Below, one piece after another: positions 1 through 6,588 of a DNA stretch of 15,520 nt. The notes under the pieces were generated by a model. That model saw only the letters and a list, made by a program, of their open reading frames with translations. It was not told the origin of the DNA and did no database searches. The stretch lies in NCBI GenBank assembly GCA_937941745.1, contig CALDGV010000732.1, forward strand, positions 1-15,520, read 5' to 3'. The DNA comes from an uncultured Prosthecobacter sp. Its GTDB lineage: Bacteria; Verrucomicrobiota; Verrucomicrobiia; Verrucomicrobiales; Verrucomicrobiaceae. Each line of letters opens with the position of its first letter. The first letter of the stretch is position 1. The position numbers and the translations under genes were made by a program.

Positions 1-25
1 GCTTCACAGAGGCCAGCACTTTCAT
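1..25 (-). CDS. rpmJ: 5' end of probable ribosomal protein bL36 (partial, runs off the left edge)
   Basis: Only eight codons lie in the window, reading M-K-V-L-A-S-V-K on the minus strand. Ribosomal protein L36 typically begins MKVRASVK, so the match is close, and L36 is a very short zinc-ribbon protein of the large subunit. An AGGAG Shine-Dalgarno core sits six bases upstream of the ATG, the best ribosome binding site in the window, as expected for a highly expressed gene. The gene is divergent from the YkgJ-type gene starting at 62, with only 36 bases between them. What is seen is the start, its ribosome binding site and eight residues; the identity as L36 is inference from so few residues. 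The sequence left of the window would settle it: a CxxC...CxxxxH zinc ribbon of about 37-45 aa should follow. Confidence 0.5.
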
Positions 26-31
26 TGTTAA

Positions 32-38
32 CTCCTGA
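32..38 (-). promoter_or_regulatory. Shine-Dalgarno site of the left-edge gene
   Basis: On the minus strand this reads TCAGGAG, followed by a six-base spacer and an ATG at 25-23. It is a near-consensus site in a window where most genes have none, and it is the main support for calling the left-edge start real. Confidence 0.6.
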
Positions 39-61
39 TTCTCCGGCAGCAGGCTTGAGCC

Positions 62-556
62 ATGCCTGAAACCATCACGGAAGCCGCCTCCCGCCTCTGC
101 ACGGCCTGCGGCTTGTGCTGCAATGGCACGCTGTTTGAAATCGTCCGGCTTCAACCTCAGGATTCAATCCGGGAGCTGGAGGCATTGGGCATGGCCATCA
201 GCCGCCGAAAAAGCGAACCCTACTTCCGCCAGCCCTGCCGCTTCCTGAACGGCTGCACCTGCACCATTTACTCCCAGCGGCCGGAGCGCTGCCGCGATTT
301 TGAGTGCCGCCAACTGCGCCTGCTGGCATCGGGCGAAATCAGCGAAGCCGAGATTCAGGAAAACATCCAAGCGGCCCAGGACCTCGTCCGCAGGGTTGGG
401 CAGGCGCTGGCACGCCTCGGAGACACTGCAGAACACGAAGCTTTAGGGGAACGCCTGCGTCGCGCCCTGGCCGAGCATGCGGACCATGAACTGCACGAAG
501 CCGCGGGCCTTTTGCGCTCGCGGCTCGACCGGGATTTTCACTCCCGTCATCTCTGA
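62..556 (+). CDS. YkgJ-family cysteine cluster protein (putative Zn/Fe-chelating, UPF0153-like)
   Basis: This 164-aa soluble protein has the signature of the YkgJ/UPF0153 family. An N-terminal C-x2-C-x2-CC cluster (C13, C16, C19, C20) is followed by C59, then C65 and C67 in a G-C-T-C-x-I-Y segment, then C77 and C82 in R-P-x-x-C-R-x-F-x-C. The family is predicted to bind zinc or an iron-sulfur cluster through these cysteines; its biochemical role is not established. The last 80 residues are charged and helical with no recognisable motif. The ATG at 62 is chosen because the first cysteine cluster follows after 12 residues; a weak AGG lies eight bases upstream. It is convergent with the amidohydrolase gene, with 11 bases between the two stop codons. 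Family assignment is firm, function is not. Confidence 0.85.
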   Translation: MPETITEAASRLCTACGLCCNGTLFEIVRLQPQDSIRELEALGMAISRRKSEPYFRQPCRFLNGCTCTIYSQRPERCRDFECRQLRLLASGEISEAEIQENIQAAQDLVRRVGQALARLGDTAEHEALGERLRRALAEHADHELHEAAGLLRSRLDRDFHSRHL

Positions 557-567
557 CTGTGGCAGGC

Positions 568-1500
568 CTAGCCAAGGCGGAAGACCTTTTGAGAATTCTC
601 CCAGAGGATTTTGCGCTCGACCGCTTTGCTGGGGGAAAGCTTGCGGATGGCGGCGATCGTTTGCGCGCCCTGGCAGCCAGGGCCGCGTCCAAAGTGATCC
701 GCGCAGTCGCTGCCGTACAGGACCTTATCCTGATGGCGATCGAAGAAGCCGGTGGTGTGTTCCTCGTCACGGGTCAGAGCCAGCAGACCTGAGCCAGCAG
801 ACATGTCGGCATACATGTTGGGATAGTCTGCCAGATAGCGGTCGGTCAGCCCTCCGGGTGTGATCTTGCCTTTCGGGTAGTTCACCTTCTGATCGTGGTT
901 TTTGTCGATGTTGCCCCAAAAAGCCTGGGCATGGCCGATGAAGGTCGTCTTGGGGAACTTCGCCAGCATGGTGTGAAAGCGGTCATAGCCGCGGTTGTAG
1001 GTCTGAAACTGGAAGTGCAGAAGGATGGGCACCCCGTAGGCACCTGCGAGTTCATAGAGCTTCTGACTGGAGGGCGAATCGCACTCCACATCGAACTTCT
1101 GCTCGCCAATGATGCAGGCTCCCTGCTTGAGCCATTTTTCGATCTCCGCAGGCGCGGATTCGAGGTCTGTAACCTCATTCGCCCCCCAAAGATAGGCCTG
1201 GGGATTGGCATCCGCCACCCGCTTGCACCAGGCGGTGTCACCACAGCGGGCTGCAAGGCCATTGGAGCGGCCTTTGTGGGTCGAAGGGCGGTCCATCGGC
1301 GTGCCGGAAGGCAGTAGAATGCTTTTCGTGACCCCCATGACCTTCTGATGCAGGATCAGATGCTCGTCTGAACGATCATGGTAGTGGGTATGCTGGTGGA
1401 TGTCGAAAACCGGCTCCACCTCCGGCTGCTGGCCCCAGGAAGCAGCGGCGGCGCTGGAAAGGATCGTGGACAGGAACGAGCGGCGGGAAGGATGGCGCAT
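568..1500 (-). CDS. Tat-exported amidohydrolase-family metal-dependent hydrolase
   Basis: A 310-aa protein opening with a twin-arginine signal: S-R-R-S-F-L at residues 5-10, then an Ala/Ser-rich hydrophobic stretch to about residue 24. The mature part begins with D33-I-H35-Q-H37-T-H39, resembling the metal-binding HxH of amidohydrolase family 2 (TIM-barrel) enzymes. Other likely metal or catalytic residues are H162 in I-L-L-H-F, H190 in F-I-G-H and D265 in Y-G-S-D-C-A-D. Length fits the family, whose members hydrolyse or decarboxylate varied small substrates; the substrate cannot be read here. The Tat signal implies it folds with its metal in the cytoplasm and acts outside the inner membrane. 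It lies 87 bases downstream of the 333-aa gene on the same strand, so co-transcription is possible. The start is set by the Tat motif; no clear ribosome binding site is visible. Confidence 0.85.
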   Translation of the reverse strand: MRHPSRRSFLSTILSSAAAASWGQQPEVEPVFDIHQHTHYHDRSDEHLILHQKVMGVTKSILLPSGTPMDRPSTHKGRSNGLAARCGDTAWCKRVADANPQAYLWGANEVTDLESAPAEIEKWLKQGACIIGEQKFDVECDSPSSQKLYELAGAYGVPILLHFQFQTYNRGYDRFHTMLAKFPKTTFIGHAQAFWGNIDKNHDQKVNYPKGKITPGGLTDRYLADYPNMYADMSAGSGLLALTRDEEHTTGFFDRHQDKVLYGSDCADHFGRGPGCQGAQTIAAIRKLSPSKAVERKILWENSQKVFRLG

Positions 1501-1540
1501 CAGGCCAAAACGACCCTAAAGAACCCCTGAACCGGGCCTG

Positions 1541-1569
1541 GAATGACGAAATCCGAAATCAGAATGACG
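1541..1569. repeat. Short intergenic repeat with two GAATGACG copies
   Basis: The octamer GAATGACG occurs at 1541-1548 and 1562-1569, and between them GAAATC occurs twice in tandem (1548-1553 and 1555-1560). The unit lies in the 87-base gap between the 333-aa gene and the amidohydrolase gene. It resembles the dispersed intergenic repeats built from AATGACGAA units that I recall from PVC-group genomes. That comparison is from memory; only the two local copies are seen. Confidence 0.4.
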
Positions 1570-1587
1570 TTCCTGCAGCGGCCATGC

Positions 1588-2589
1588 CTAGCGCAGCAGA
1601 CCGAGAAGCTCGCGCATCCGCAGCTCAATGTTGAGCAGACAGGCCTGCACATGACCAAGCCAGGTCTTGTCCGTGCCAGGAGTGGATTGCAGCACCAGTC
1701 GGTCCGTGGCGTTCAAGGCCGCACTGAAGAGCGGCAGAGACTGCTCCAAGTCCACCACCAGGAAATTCCAGCCGGATTTGTTCTCCGAAGAAAACTGCCG
1801 AAGCACATGGATCAGGTGCGCGGCGAGGTCCGCCACCGTGGAGAGAAGCTGAACCACTGCCGGGCGATTTCTGACTTCATGCGACTGGTTGAGCAGGTTC
1901 TCAAAACGGCGCAGTTCCTGAGCCAGCGCCACCGCCCGGCGAGCAGGGTCAGCCGGCGCCTTTTCTTCTGGATTGGCCACCGTGGGCCGGGGCTCTGGAT
2001 CGCTTAGGTCGGCAAAAGGGTCGGCACCCGGTGCCTTGGGCTCGAAAGGATCGGCCATGCCTGGCGCATGCAGGGCGGACGGGCCGGATTGGTCAGGATC
2101 ACGACTGGAAAGCAGGAAGTGCTTCCGGCGTGCGCGGGCTTGGCGAAATTGCTGGGCATCCTCCTCAGCACTGAGCTGCCAGGCCGGAGCGCTGACGCGA
2201 AGCTGAAGGTGCCAAGACTGAATCAGGATGCGCTGCGCCTGCTCATTGAACCATTCAAAGAAGAGCAGATTTTTGAGCCCAGAAGGATCGGGAAGCACAT
2301 TTTCCCCAGAACGACGACGTGGCAGCTTGGAAACCCGGTTCGAGGCCGTCATCACCCCAGTGAAACCCACCTGGGTCGGAGCCATCCAAGCCACATCATC
2401 CAAGTCGGCATTGGGCAGTGGATTATGAAAATCCACCCGGCAGCCCGCAATGTCTCTCATGAAGTTCCCGACCAGCTCCACGCGAACCGGCTGGCCCATG
2501 CCAGCCAGATGAAGCAGACCCGTGACCAAGCCGGGCACTTCGTTGGACAAATAACCGCCGAGGAGGGAGGATTCGAGGCACAAGATCAT
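1588..2589 (-). CDS. Conserved-looking protein of unknown function, 333 aa
   Basis: I do not recognise this as a named family. Residues 1-80 look like a compact beta-rich domain, with L-V-T-G-L-L-H-L-A-G near 21-30 and V-R-V-E-L-V-G-N-F-M-R-D-I-A-G-C-R near 35-51. I have an impression of similar uncharacterised proteins in Planctomycetes and Verrucomicrobia. Roughly 80-160 is basic and mixed, 165-225 is a Pro/Asp/Ala-rich linker likely to be disordered, and 225-333 is alpha-helical with Leu spacing that suggests a helical bundle. No signal peptide or membrane segment is seen, so it is probably cytoplasmic. The ATG at 2589 is the first in frame after the AT-rich intergenic region, and it has no Shine-Dalgarno site. 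It is divergent from the SixA-like gene. A link to the GTPase operon to the right is possible but unproven. Confidence 0.7.
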   Translation of the reverse strand: MILCLESSLLGGYLSNEVPGLVTGLLHLAGMGQPVRVELVGNFMRDIAGCRVDFHNPLPNADLDDVAWMAPTQVGFTGVMTASNRVSKLPRRRSGENVLPDPSGLKNLLFFEWFNEQAQRILIQSWHLQLRVSAPAWQLSAEEDAQQFRQARARRKHFLLSSRDPDQSGPSALHAPGMADPFEPKAPGADPFADLSDPEPRPTVANPEEKAPADPARRAVALAQELRRFENLLNQSHEVRNRPAVVQLLSTVADLAAHLIHVLRQFSSENKSGWNFLVVDLEQSLPLFSAALNATDRLVLQSTPGTDKTWLGHVQACLLNIELRMRELLGLLR

Positions 2590-2734
2590 TAGTGATTGTA
2601 AAATCTATAATGAGATGAAACTAACAGCAAGGGCGCAACGCACCAAACTCCAGCCCTAGCGACCTTACTCCCAATTCGGGCAGTTATTGACACTCCACTC
2701 CGATCATGTCAGAGACCCGCCACCTGCCTCAGGA
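2590..2734. promoter_or_regulatory. Divergent intergenic region with probable promoters
   Basis: This 145-base gap separates the divergent 333-aa gene (minus) and the SixA-like gene (plus), so it should hold promoters for both. Its left end is the most AT-rich stretch of the window. A perfect TATAAT lies at 2606-2611 on the plus strand, but no good -35 box sits 16-18 bases before it. On the minus strand TACAAT (2600-2595) lies just upstream of the ATG at 2589, which would give a very short or absent leader and would fit the missing Shine-Dalgarno site. A TTGACA at 2687-2692 has no matching -10. The boxes are seen; their use is inference. Confidence 0.35.
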
Positions 2735-3313
2735 ATGAAATACCTCACCGTCATCCGCCACGCCAAATCCAGCTGGGATCAGCCTGGTCTGGCGGATCAC
2801 GACCGGGCTCTGAACGAACGCGGACGCAAGGCAGCTCCCGCGGTGGCGGCCTTCCTGCATCGCACCTATTTTGGCGGGGCAGAAAGCCCGCCTCTGCTGC
2901 CGAGGCCGGACCGACTGGTTGCGAGCACTGCCCTGAGGGCTCTGACGACAGCGCAAATCATGCGTGAAAGCCTGCAAATGCCGATCGAGCACCTCCTGCT
3001 CGACTCGCGGCTTTACCTGGCAGAGGCCAACAAGATCCTCGAGGTAGTTCGTGACCTCGATGAGAGCTGGCAGCACGTGATGATTTTCGGCCACAACCCC
3101 GGGCTTCACGATTTTGCCGATCACCTGCTGGCACGTGCGCATGTGGCCAAGATGCCGACCTGCAGCACCGTGATCATGGCACTGCCCACCGAATTCTGGG
3201 GGTTGGCCGAATGGAGCACCGCCCAGTTGATCGGTCATATCACCCCCAAATCCCTGGAGCGCCGATTCCCCGAGCTCTGTGCGGGCATTTCCCGGGCAGA
3301 TGGCGATGATTGA
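2735..3313 (+). CDS. SixA-like phosphohistidine phosphatase (histidine phosphatase superfamily)
   Basis: A 192-aa protein of the histidine phosphatase (phosphoglycerate mutase-like) superfamily. The catalytic R-H-A motif is at residues 8-10 within I-R-H-A-K-S-S-W, the usual start of SixA proteins, with H9 the predicted phospho-acceptor. S-T-A-L-R-A (R68) matches the conserved S-x-A-x-R-A/T segment, and H120 in F-G-H-N-P-G-L is the second active-site histidine. SixA of E. coli removes phosphate from His-containing phosphotransfer proteins; the substrate here is unknown. The ATG at 2735 is chosen because the RHA motif follows at the standard distance. An upstream TTG at 2687 is in frame but would add 16 residues foreign to the family. 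The next gene begins 24 bases downstream, so the two may be co-transcribed. Confidence 0.9.
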   Translation: MKYLTVIRHAKSSWDQPGLADHDRALNERGRKAAPAVAAFLHRTYFGGAESPPLLPRPDRLVASTALRALTTAQIMRESLQMPIEHLLLDSRLYLAEANKILEVVRDLDESWQHVMIFGHNPGLHDFADHLLARAHVAKMPTCSTVIMALPTEFWGLAEWSTAQLIGHITPKSLERRFPELCAGISRADGDD

Positions 3314-3326
3314 ACTGCCTCTCTTT

Positions 3327-3334
3327 GAAGGAAA
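3327..3334 (+). promoter_or_regulatory. Ribosome binding site supporting the GTG start at 3338
   Basis: GAAGGAAA, with an AGGA core at 3329-3332, lies five bases before the GTG at 3338. It favours that start over the internal ATG at 3386, whose nearest purine-rich tract (AGGAAG, 3364-3369) is too far away at about 16 bases. Confidence 0.45.
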
Positions 3335-3337
3335 GCT

Positions 3338-3976
3338 GTGAGGCTGGGTCGCAAGGCGGCGTTAGGAAGTTCACGCTTTTGCTCCATGAATGCCTCCCTC
3401 TTCCCTGCCCTCCTCCGTGGAGCCCTTGGCTTTGCATTTGTCAGTGTGGCAGCTTTTTCCGTGTGGGCATTTGCAGCCCCCTGGTTCCGTAATTTCGGGG
3501 GTGAACTGGGCATGTATGCAGCGATTGCCGCAGTGTTTCTCGCCGGCAGCGGGATGGTGCTTGGATCACTCGCAGGGGGAGCCGGCCGATTTTACAAAGC
3601 CTTTCTGCCCGCCTTTCTGGCCTATGCCGTGGTCTGGTGCGTAGCTTGGTTCGGACTCAAAGGCCGACTGGGTGAATGGGTCGGCGCTGGCGCAGGCTGT
3701 CTGGTCTTTGCCTGGATCGCCATGAAGATGCTGGGCAGCACGCGGGGATGGATGGCGGCTTTCCTAGCACTCTTTGTCCTGCACACGGCGGGCTATTTTG
3801 CAGGCGACTGGTCGATGTACGACGTCTTCATTCCCAAGGCCAAGGCAGTGGGCAAAGACACGCCCGAATTTCAGCATTACCTGACGCTCGCCAAGCTCTC
3901 CTGGGGGGTGTTTTATGGCTTCGGCTTCGGGGCGGGCATCGGCTGGGTGTTTCATCGGGCAAGGATTGCGGCTTGA
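3338..3976 (+). CDS. Six-helix integral membrane protein of unknown function
   Basis: A 212-aa protein (196 aa if it starts at the ATG at 3386) dominated by about six hydrophobic segments, near residues 30-48, 58-80, 88-108, 114-132, 139-156 and 190-207. The loop between the fifth and sixth helices (roughly 157-187) is polar and contains D-V-F-I-P-K-A-K. The first 16 residues are basic and would be cytoplasmic. I do not recognise a family; it has no catalytic motif or transporter signature that I can name. It follows the SixA-like gene by 24 bases, and leuD begins 40 bases after it, so it may belong to a short plus-strand transcript running to gcvH. The start is uncertain, as the ribosome binding site supports GTG 3338 while ATG 3386 sits nearer the first helix. 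Confidence 0.7.
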   Translation: MRLGRKAALGSSRFCSMNASLFPALLRGALGFAFVSVAAFSVWAFAAPWFRNFGGELGMYAAIAAVFLAGSGMVLGSLAGGAGRFYKAFLPAFLAYAVVWCVAWFGLKGRLGEWVGAGAGCLVFAWIAMKMLGSTRGWMAAFLALFVLHTAGYFAGDWSMYDVFIPKAKAVGKDTPEFQHYLTLAKLSWGVFYGFGFGAGIGWVFHRARIAA

Positions 3977-4016
3977 GCCTGCGCTCGTCCTGCTTATGGA
4001 CTGGGCTCACCTCATC

Positions 4017-4619
4017 ATGGCCCTCGCAAAGATCACCCAAGTTTCCGGCACTGCCGTTCACGTTCCAGGTTCTGACATCGACACCGACCGCATCATCCCC
4101 GCACGCTTCATGAAATGCGTGACCTTTGATGGCCTGGGTGAATACGCCTTCTATGACGTGCGCTTCGACAAGGACGGCAAGCCCACCGGCCACCCGCTGG
4201 ATGATCCCCGCTTCAAAGGCGCCTCCATCCTGCTCAGCGGCTCCAATTTCGGCTGTGGAAGCTCCCGTGAGCACGCACCGCAGGCCCTCTACCGCTTTGG
4301 CTTCCGCGCCGTGATCGCCGAAAGCTTTGCCGAGATCTTCTTCGGCAACTGCACCACGCTCGGCATTCCCTGCGTCTGCGCCAAGAGCGAGGACATCACC
4401 AAGCTGGCCGCTGCGGTCGAAGCCAATCCAAAGCTCGACGTCACCGTGGATGTGGCGAACAGCAAGGTCACCTACGGCAGCGAAAGCTTCACAGTCACCA
4501 TTCCCTCCACGGCCCACGACGCGCTTGTCAGCGGACGCTGGGACCCGATCGGCGAGCTTCTGGAGGCCAAAAATGCCATTCATGAGCGCATGACCGCCCT
4601 CGGTTTCGCGAATCCTTGA
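4017..4619 (+). CDS. leuD: 3-isopropylmalate dehydratase small subunit
   Basis: LeuD pairs with LeuC to isomerise 2-isopropylmalate to 3-isopropylmalate in leucine synthesis; the small subunit forms the swivelling aconitase-type domain and acts in the cytoplasm. The 200-aa product has the expected length. It shows D-I-D-T-D-R-I-I-P at 20-28, typical of the family start, and the substrate-binding loop N-F-G-C-G-S-S-R-E-H-A at 77-87, followed by A-E-S-F-A-E-I-F-F-G-N. The ATG at 4017 is chosen because it gives the normal N-terminus; in-frame ATGs at 3996 and 3915 would add non-family residues and the latter would overlap the preceding gene. No Shine-Dalgarno site is visible. leuC is not in this window, so the two subunits are not directly adjacent on this side. 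gcvH follows after 27 bases. Confidence 0.93.
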   Translation: MALAKITQVSGTAVHVPGSDIDTDRIIPARFMKCVTFDGLGEYAFYDVRFDKDGKPTGHPLDDPRFKGASILLSGSNFGCGSSREHAPQALYRFGFRAVIAESFAEIFFGNCTTLGIPCVCAKSEDITKLAAAVEANPKLDVTVDVANSKVTYGSESFTVTIPSTAHDALVSGRWDPIGELLEAKNAIHERMTALGFANP

Positions 4620-4646
4620 ACCCTCCCAAACTCAGCACTACCCGCC

Positions 4647-5024
4647 ATGAGCCTTGTTCCCGATCATCTTCGTTATCGCGACAGTCACGAGTGGGTGGAT
4701 GCCGCTCAGGCCATCTCCCCAGTTGGCATCACTGACCACGCCCAGGCAGAGCTGACCGACGTGGTGTTTGTTGAACTGCCCAAGCTGGGTGCTGTCAAGG
4801 CAGGCCAGCAGGTCTGCGTGGTGGAGTCCGTCAAGGCAGCCAGTGACATCTACAGTCCGGTCAGTGGAGAGATCACCGAGGTGAATGAGGCCCTGTCTGC
4901 CAATCCGGGCCTCATCAACACCGATCCCTATGGTGAAGGCTGGATCTTCAAGATCCAGTTGAGCGACCCAGCCGAGGCCACATCCCTGAAGGATGCCGTT
5001 GCCTACAAGGCGATGATTGGCTGA
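4647..5024 (+). CDS. gcvH: Glycine cleavage system H protein
   Basis: The H protein carries the aminomethyl group on lipoyl-lysine between the P, T and L proteins of the glycine cleavage system in the cytoplasm. The 125-aa product matches the usual length and covers the whole lipoyl domain. It opens with the S-H-E-W motif at 13-16, continues with G-I-T-D-H-A-Q and the V-V-F-V-E-L-P segment, and has the lipoylation site V-V-E-S-V-K-A-A at 58-65 with K63 as the modified lysine. It ends with the family's P-Y-G-E-G-W-I-F-K. It is 27 bases downstream of leuD. The genes for the T and P proteins are not in the window. It is convergent with the DUF456 gene, with a hairpin between them. Confidence 0.95.
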   Translation: MSLVPDHLRYRDSHEWVDAAQAISPVGITDHAQAELTDVVFVELPKLGAVKAGQQVCVVESVKAASDIYSPVSGEITEVNEALSANPGLINTDPYGEGWIFKIQLSDPAEATSLKDAVAYKAMIG

Positions 5025-5027
5025 TCT

Positions 5028-5050
5028 CCGGGTTTCCTGTCGGAAGCCGG
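5028..5050. terminator. Hairpin between convergent gcvH and DUF456 genes
   Basis: The stretch folds as a stem of seven pairs (including one G-T) around a TGTC loop at 5038-5041, extended by two more pairs past a single bulged G. The left arm is 5028-5037 and the right arm 5042-5050. It starts four bases after the gcvH stop and ends nine bases before the DUF456 stop, a natural place for a bidirectional terminator. No T-tract follows on either strand, so an intrinsic terminator is not proven. Confidence 0.45.
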
Positions 5051-5059
5051 ACGGACGGC

Positions 5060-5605
5060 TCACCAAATCACGTCCAGCAGCACGGTCGCCGTCATGGCGC
5101 CTGACAACACCAGGCGGACCGCCAGTCCCACGCCTGTTCCAAGCAATGTTCCCCAGGTGCTCTTCACCGCTGGAGCCATTCGTTTCTTGGCGAAGATCAG
5201 CTCAAATACCAGACCACCGGCCAGAGGCCCCAGAAGGAAGCCAAGAGGCGCGAAAAAGAGCCCCACGACACCTCCGACAAAGACGCCCAAGATGCCCCAG
5301 CGGCTGGCACCAAACCAACGTGCGCCCATCGCCCCTGCTGCCATGTCCACGAAGTAGGAGACGACGAGCAGCAGCGCGAGGATCACCAGCCCCACCCAGC
5401 TCATGCCCTGCTCTGGCAGCAGCACCGTGTGCAGCACGCCGGCGATGAAAATCAGAAAAGGCCCGGGCAGCAGGGGCAGCACGGAACCGATCAGGCCGAC
5501 ACCCAGCAGGCAGATGGTCAGCGACCAGACCCCCAGCACCTGCCAAGGAAGCGAAGTGACGAGCGTGGTGAGCCATTCCCAGGAGTCTTGCAGCCATTCC
5601 ATCAT
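5060..5605 (-). CDS. DUF456-family membrane protein
   Basis: A 181-aa integral membrane protein of the DUF456 family. The family hallmark is a glycine- and proline-rich pair of helices, seen here as I-G-S-V-L-P-L-L-P-G-P-F-L-I-F near residues 39-53, then G-A-M-G-A-R-W-F-G-A-S-R-W-G and the glycine-rich G-V-F-V-G-G-V-V-G-L-F-F-A-P-L-G-F-L-L-G-P-L. About five membrane helices can be drawn. The family's function is unknown. The start is set at the ATG at 5605 (M-M-E-W); another in-frame ATG at 5644 would add 13 residues not typical of the family and leave only five bases to the upstream stator gene. It is the last gene of the minus-strand run and may be co-transcribed with the GTPase operon, but its family is widespread on its own, so a shared job is doubtful. 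Confidence 0.8.
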   Translation of the reverse strand: MMEWLQDSWEWLTTLVTSLPWQVLGVWSLTICLLGVGLIGSVLPLLPGPFLIFIAGVLHTVLLPEQGMSWVGLVILALLLVVSYFVDMAAGAMGARWFGASRWGILGVFVGGVVGLFFAPLGFLLGPLAGGLVFELIFAKKRMAPAVKSTWGTLLGTGVGLAVRLVLSGAMTATVLLDVIW

Positions 5606-5649
5606 GCGTGTGTGTAGCCCTGATACGCACCGTGCGCACCACATTCCAG

Positions 5650-6588
5650 CTAAAGAGGTTTCGGCTTGGCTCCGGTGGCACTGAAAAACAGCACGCGATG
5701 CTCATCACAGATCTCGACGCCGTAGTCGAGCCCCAGCTCAAAGATGAGCTTTTTGAGTTCACGCATGGTGCTGAAGGAGTCCGGATAGACGTAAAGTGTG
5801 AGATAGCGCTTCGTGCCTACGAGCTGGGGAAGAAATTCACGCAGGCGCTTGGCATCGCGCACCGGCAGCAGGCCCTGCCCTGGCTGCGGCACCGCCGTAA
5901 AATGACCATCGGCAGCCGTGGCGCGCACAATGCCAGGAACCGGCTGGCCATTGGCATCAAAGAGAGGAAAAACCTGCCCGTGTCGAAGAATGATTGGGGC
6001 TGGAGGCCGGTCAATCTGGCGTTCACGAGGAAAACGCACCGTCTCGACCTTGAGACGGCTCACGGTCTCCAGCTCCAGTTGAAGGTCGGCGAGCTGCTTC
6101 TTCACTGCAGCGTGCCGTTGTCGCGCGGCCTCGGTCGCCTTGTTGGCCACACCCAGCTTCTTTTCAGCTTCCTGAACCTGCTCACGCAGCCGCGCTATCT
6201 CCGTGCTCGCATCACGCATCAGCTGTTCCGCCTTTGTCGCAGCCAGCTCATCCTGCTCCGCACGCTGCTGTCGCCGCTCTTCGGCAGTCTTTTTCAAAGC
6301 CTCGAGCTCCTGGACAAGCGGCTTCATGGACGGGTCATCTTCACGCTGAAGCTGCGCACGTCGTTTTTGCAGGCCGTCCAGCTCGGCACGCGCCTGCTCC
6401 ATCTGCTTTTCCAGAAGGATGCCTGCCTCGTGATCCACCACCTCGTTCGCCGGCGTGACCTCAGGCTTGGGTCGGCTGAGCATGGCCAGCAGGCAGGCAA
6501 TCAGGATGATGCCGCCAAACACATTGCACAAGGTGTCGAGCAGCAGTTCCAGGCTGTCCTGATTTCCGGAGTGAAGACGTCGCTTCAT
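5650..6588 (-). CDS. MotB/ExbD-like stator protein with coiled coil (second copy)
   Basis: A 312-aa single-pass protein. A short basic N-terminus leads into one membrane helix (about 15-37) that opens with the acidic residue D18 in L-L-L-D-T-L-C-N-V-F-G-G. MotB and ExbD carry an essential proton-accepting Asp at this place, so the protein is likely the plug/stator partner of the MotA/TolQ channel encoded two genes upstream. Residues 55-185 are a charged heptad-rich coiled coil, in the periplasm by the positive-inside rule. A C-terminal domain of about 120 residues follows, with R-Y-L-T-L-Y-V-Y-P-D-S-F near 255-266. I see no OmpA-type peptidoglycan-binding motif. The start ATG overlaps the previous gene's stop as ATGA. 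The layout repeats that of the preceding gene. The role is inferred from layout and context, not from strong sequence identity. Confidence 0.75.
   Translation of the reverse strand: MKRRLHSGNQDSLELLLDTLCNVFGGIILIACLLAMLSRPKPEVTPANEVVDHEAGILLEKQMEQARAELDGLQKRRAQLQREDDPSMKPLVQELEALKKTAEERRQQRAEQDELAATKAEQLMRDASTEIARLREQVQEAEKKLGVANKATEAARQRHAAVKKQLADLQLELETVSRLKVETVRFPRERQIDRPPAPIILRHGQVFPLFDANGQPVPGIVRATAADGHFTAVPQPGQGLLPVRDAKRLREFLPQLVGTKRYLTLYVYPDSFSTMRELKKLIFELGLDYGVEICDEHRVLFFSATGAKPKPL

Noticed and set aside
2687..2734. TTG start 16 codons upstream of the SixA-like protein, and the TTGACA at the same place as a -35 box
   Set aside because: The SixA family begins just before the RHA motif, so ATG 2735 fits. 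TTGACA has no acceptable -10 box 15-18 bases downstream.
3828..4583. A 251-codon minus-strand open frame opposite leuD
   Set aside because: leuD is certain on the plus strand and the antisense product shows no family features.
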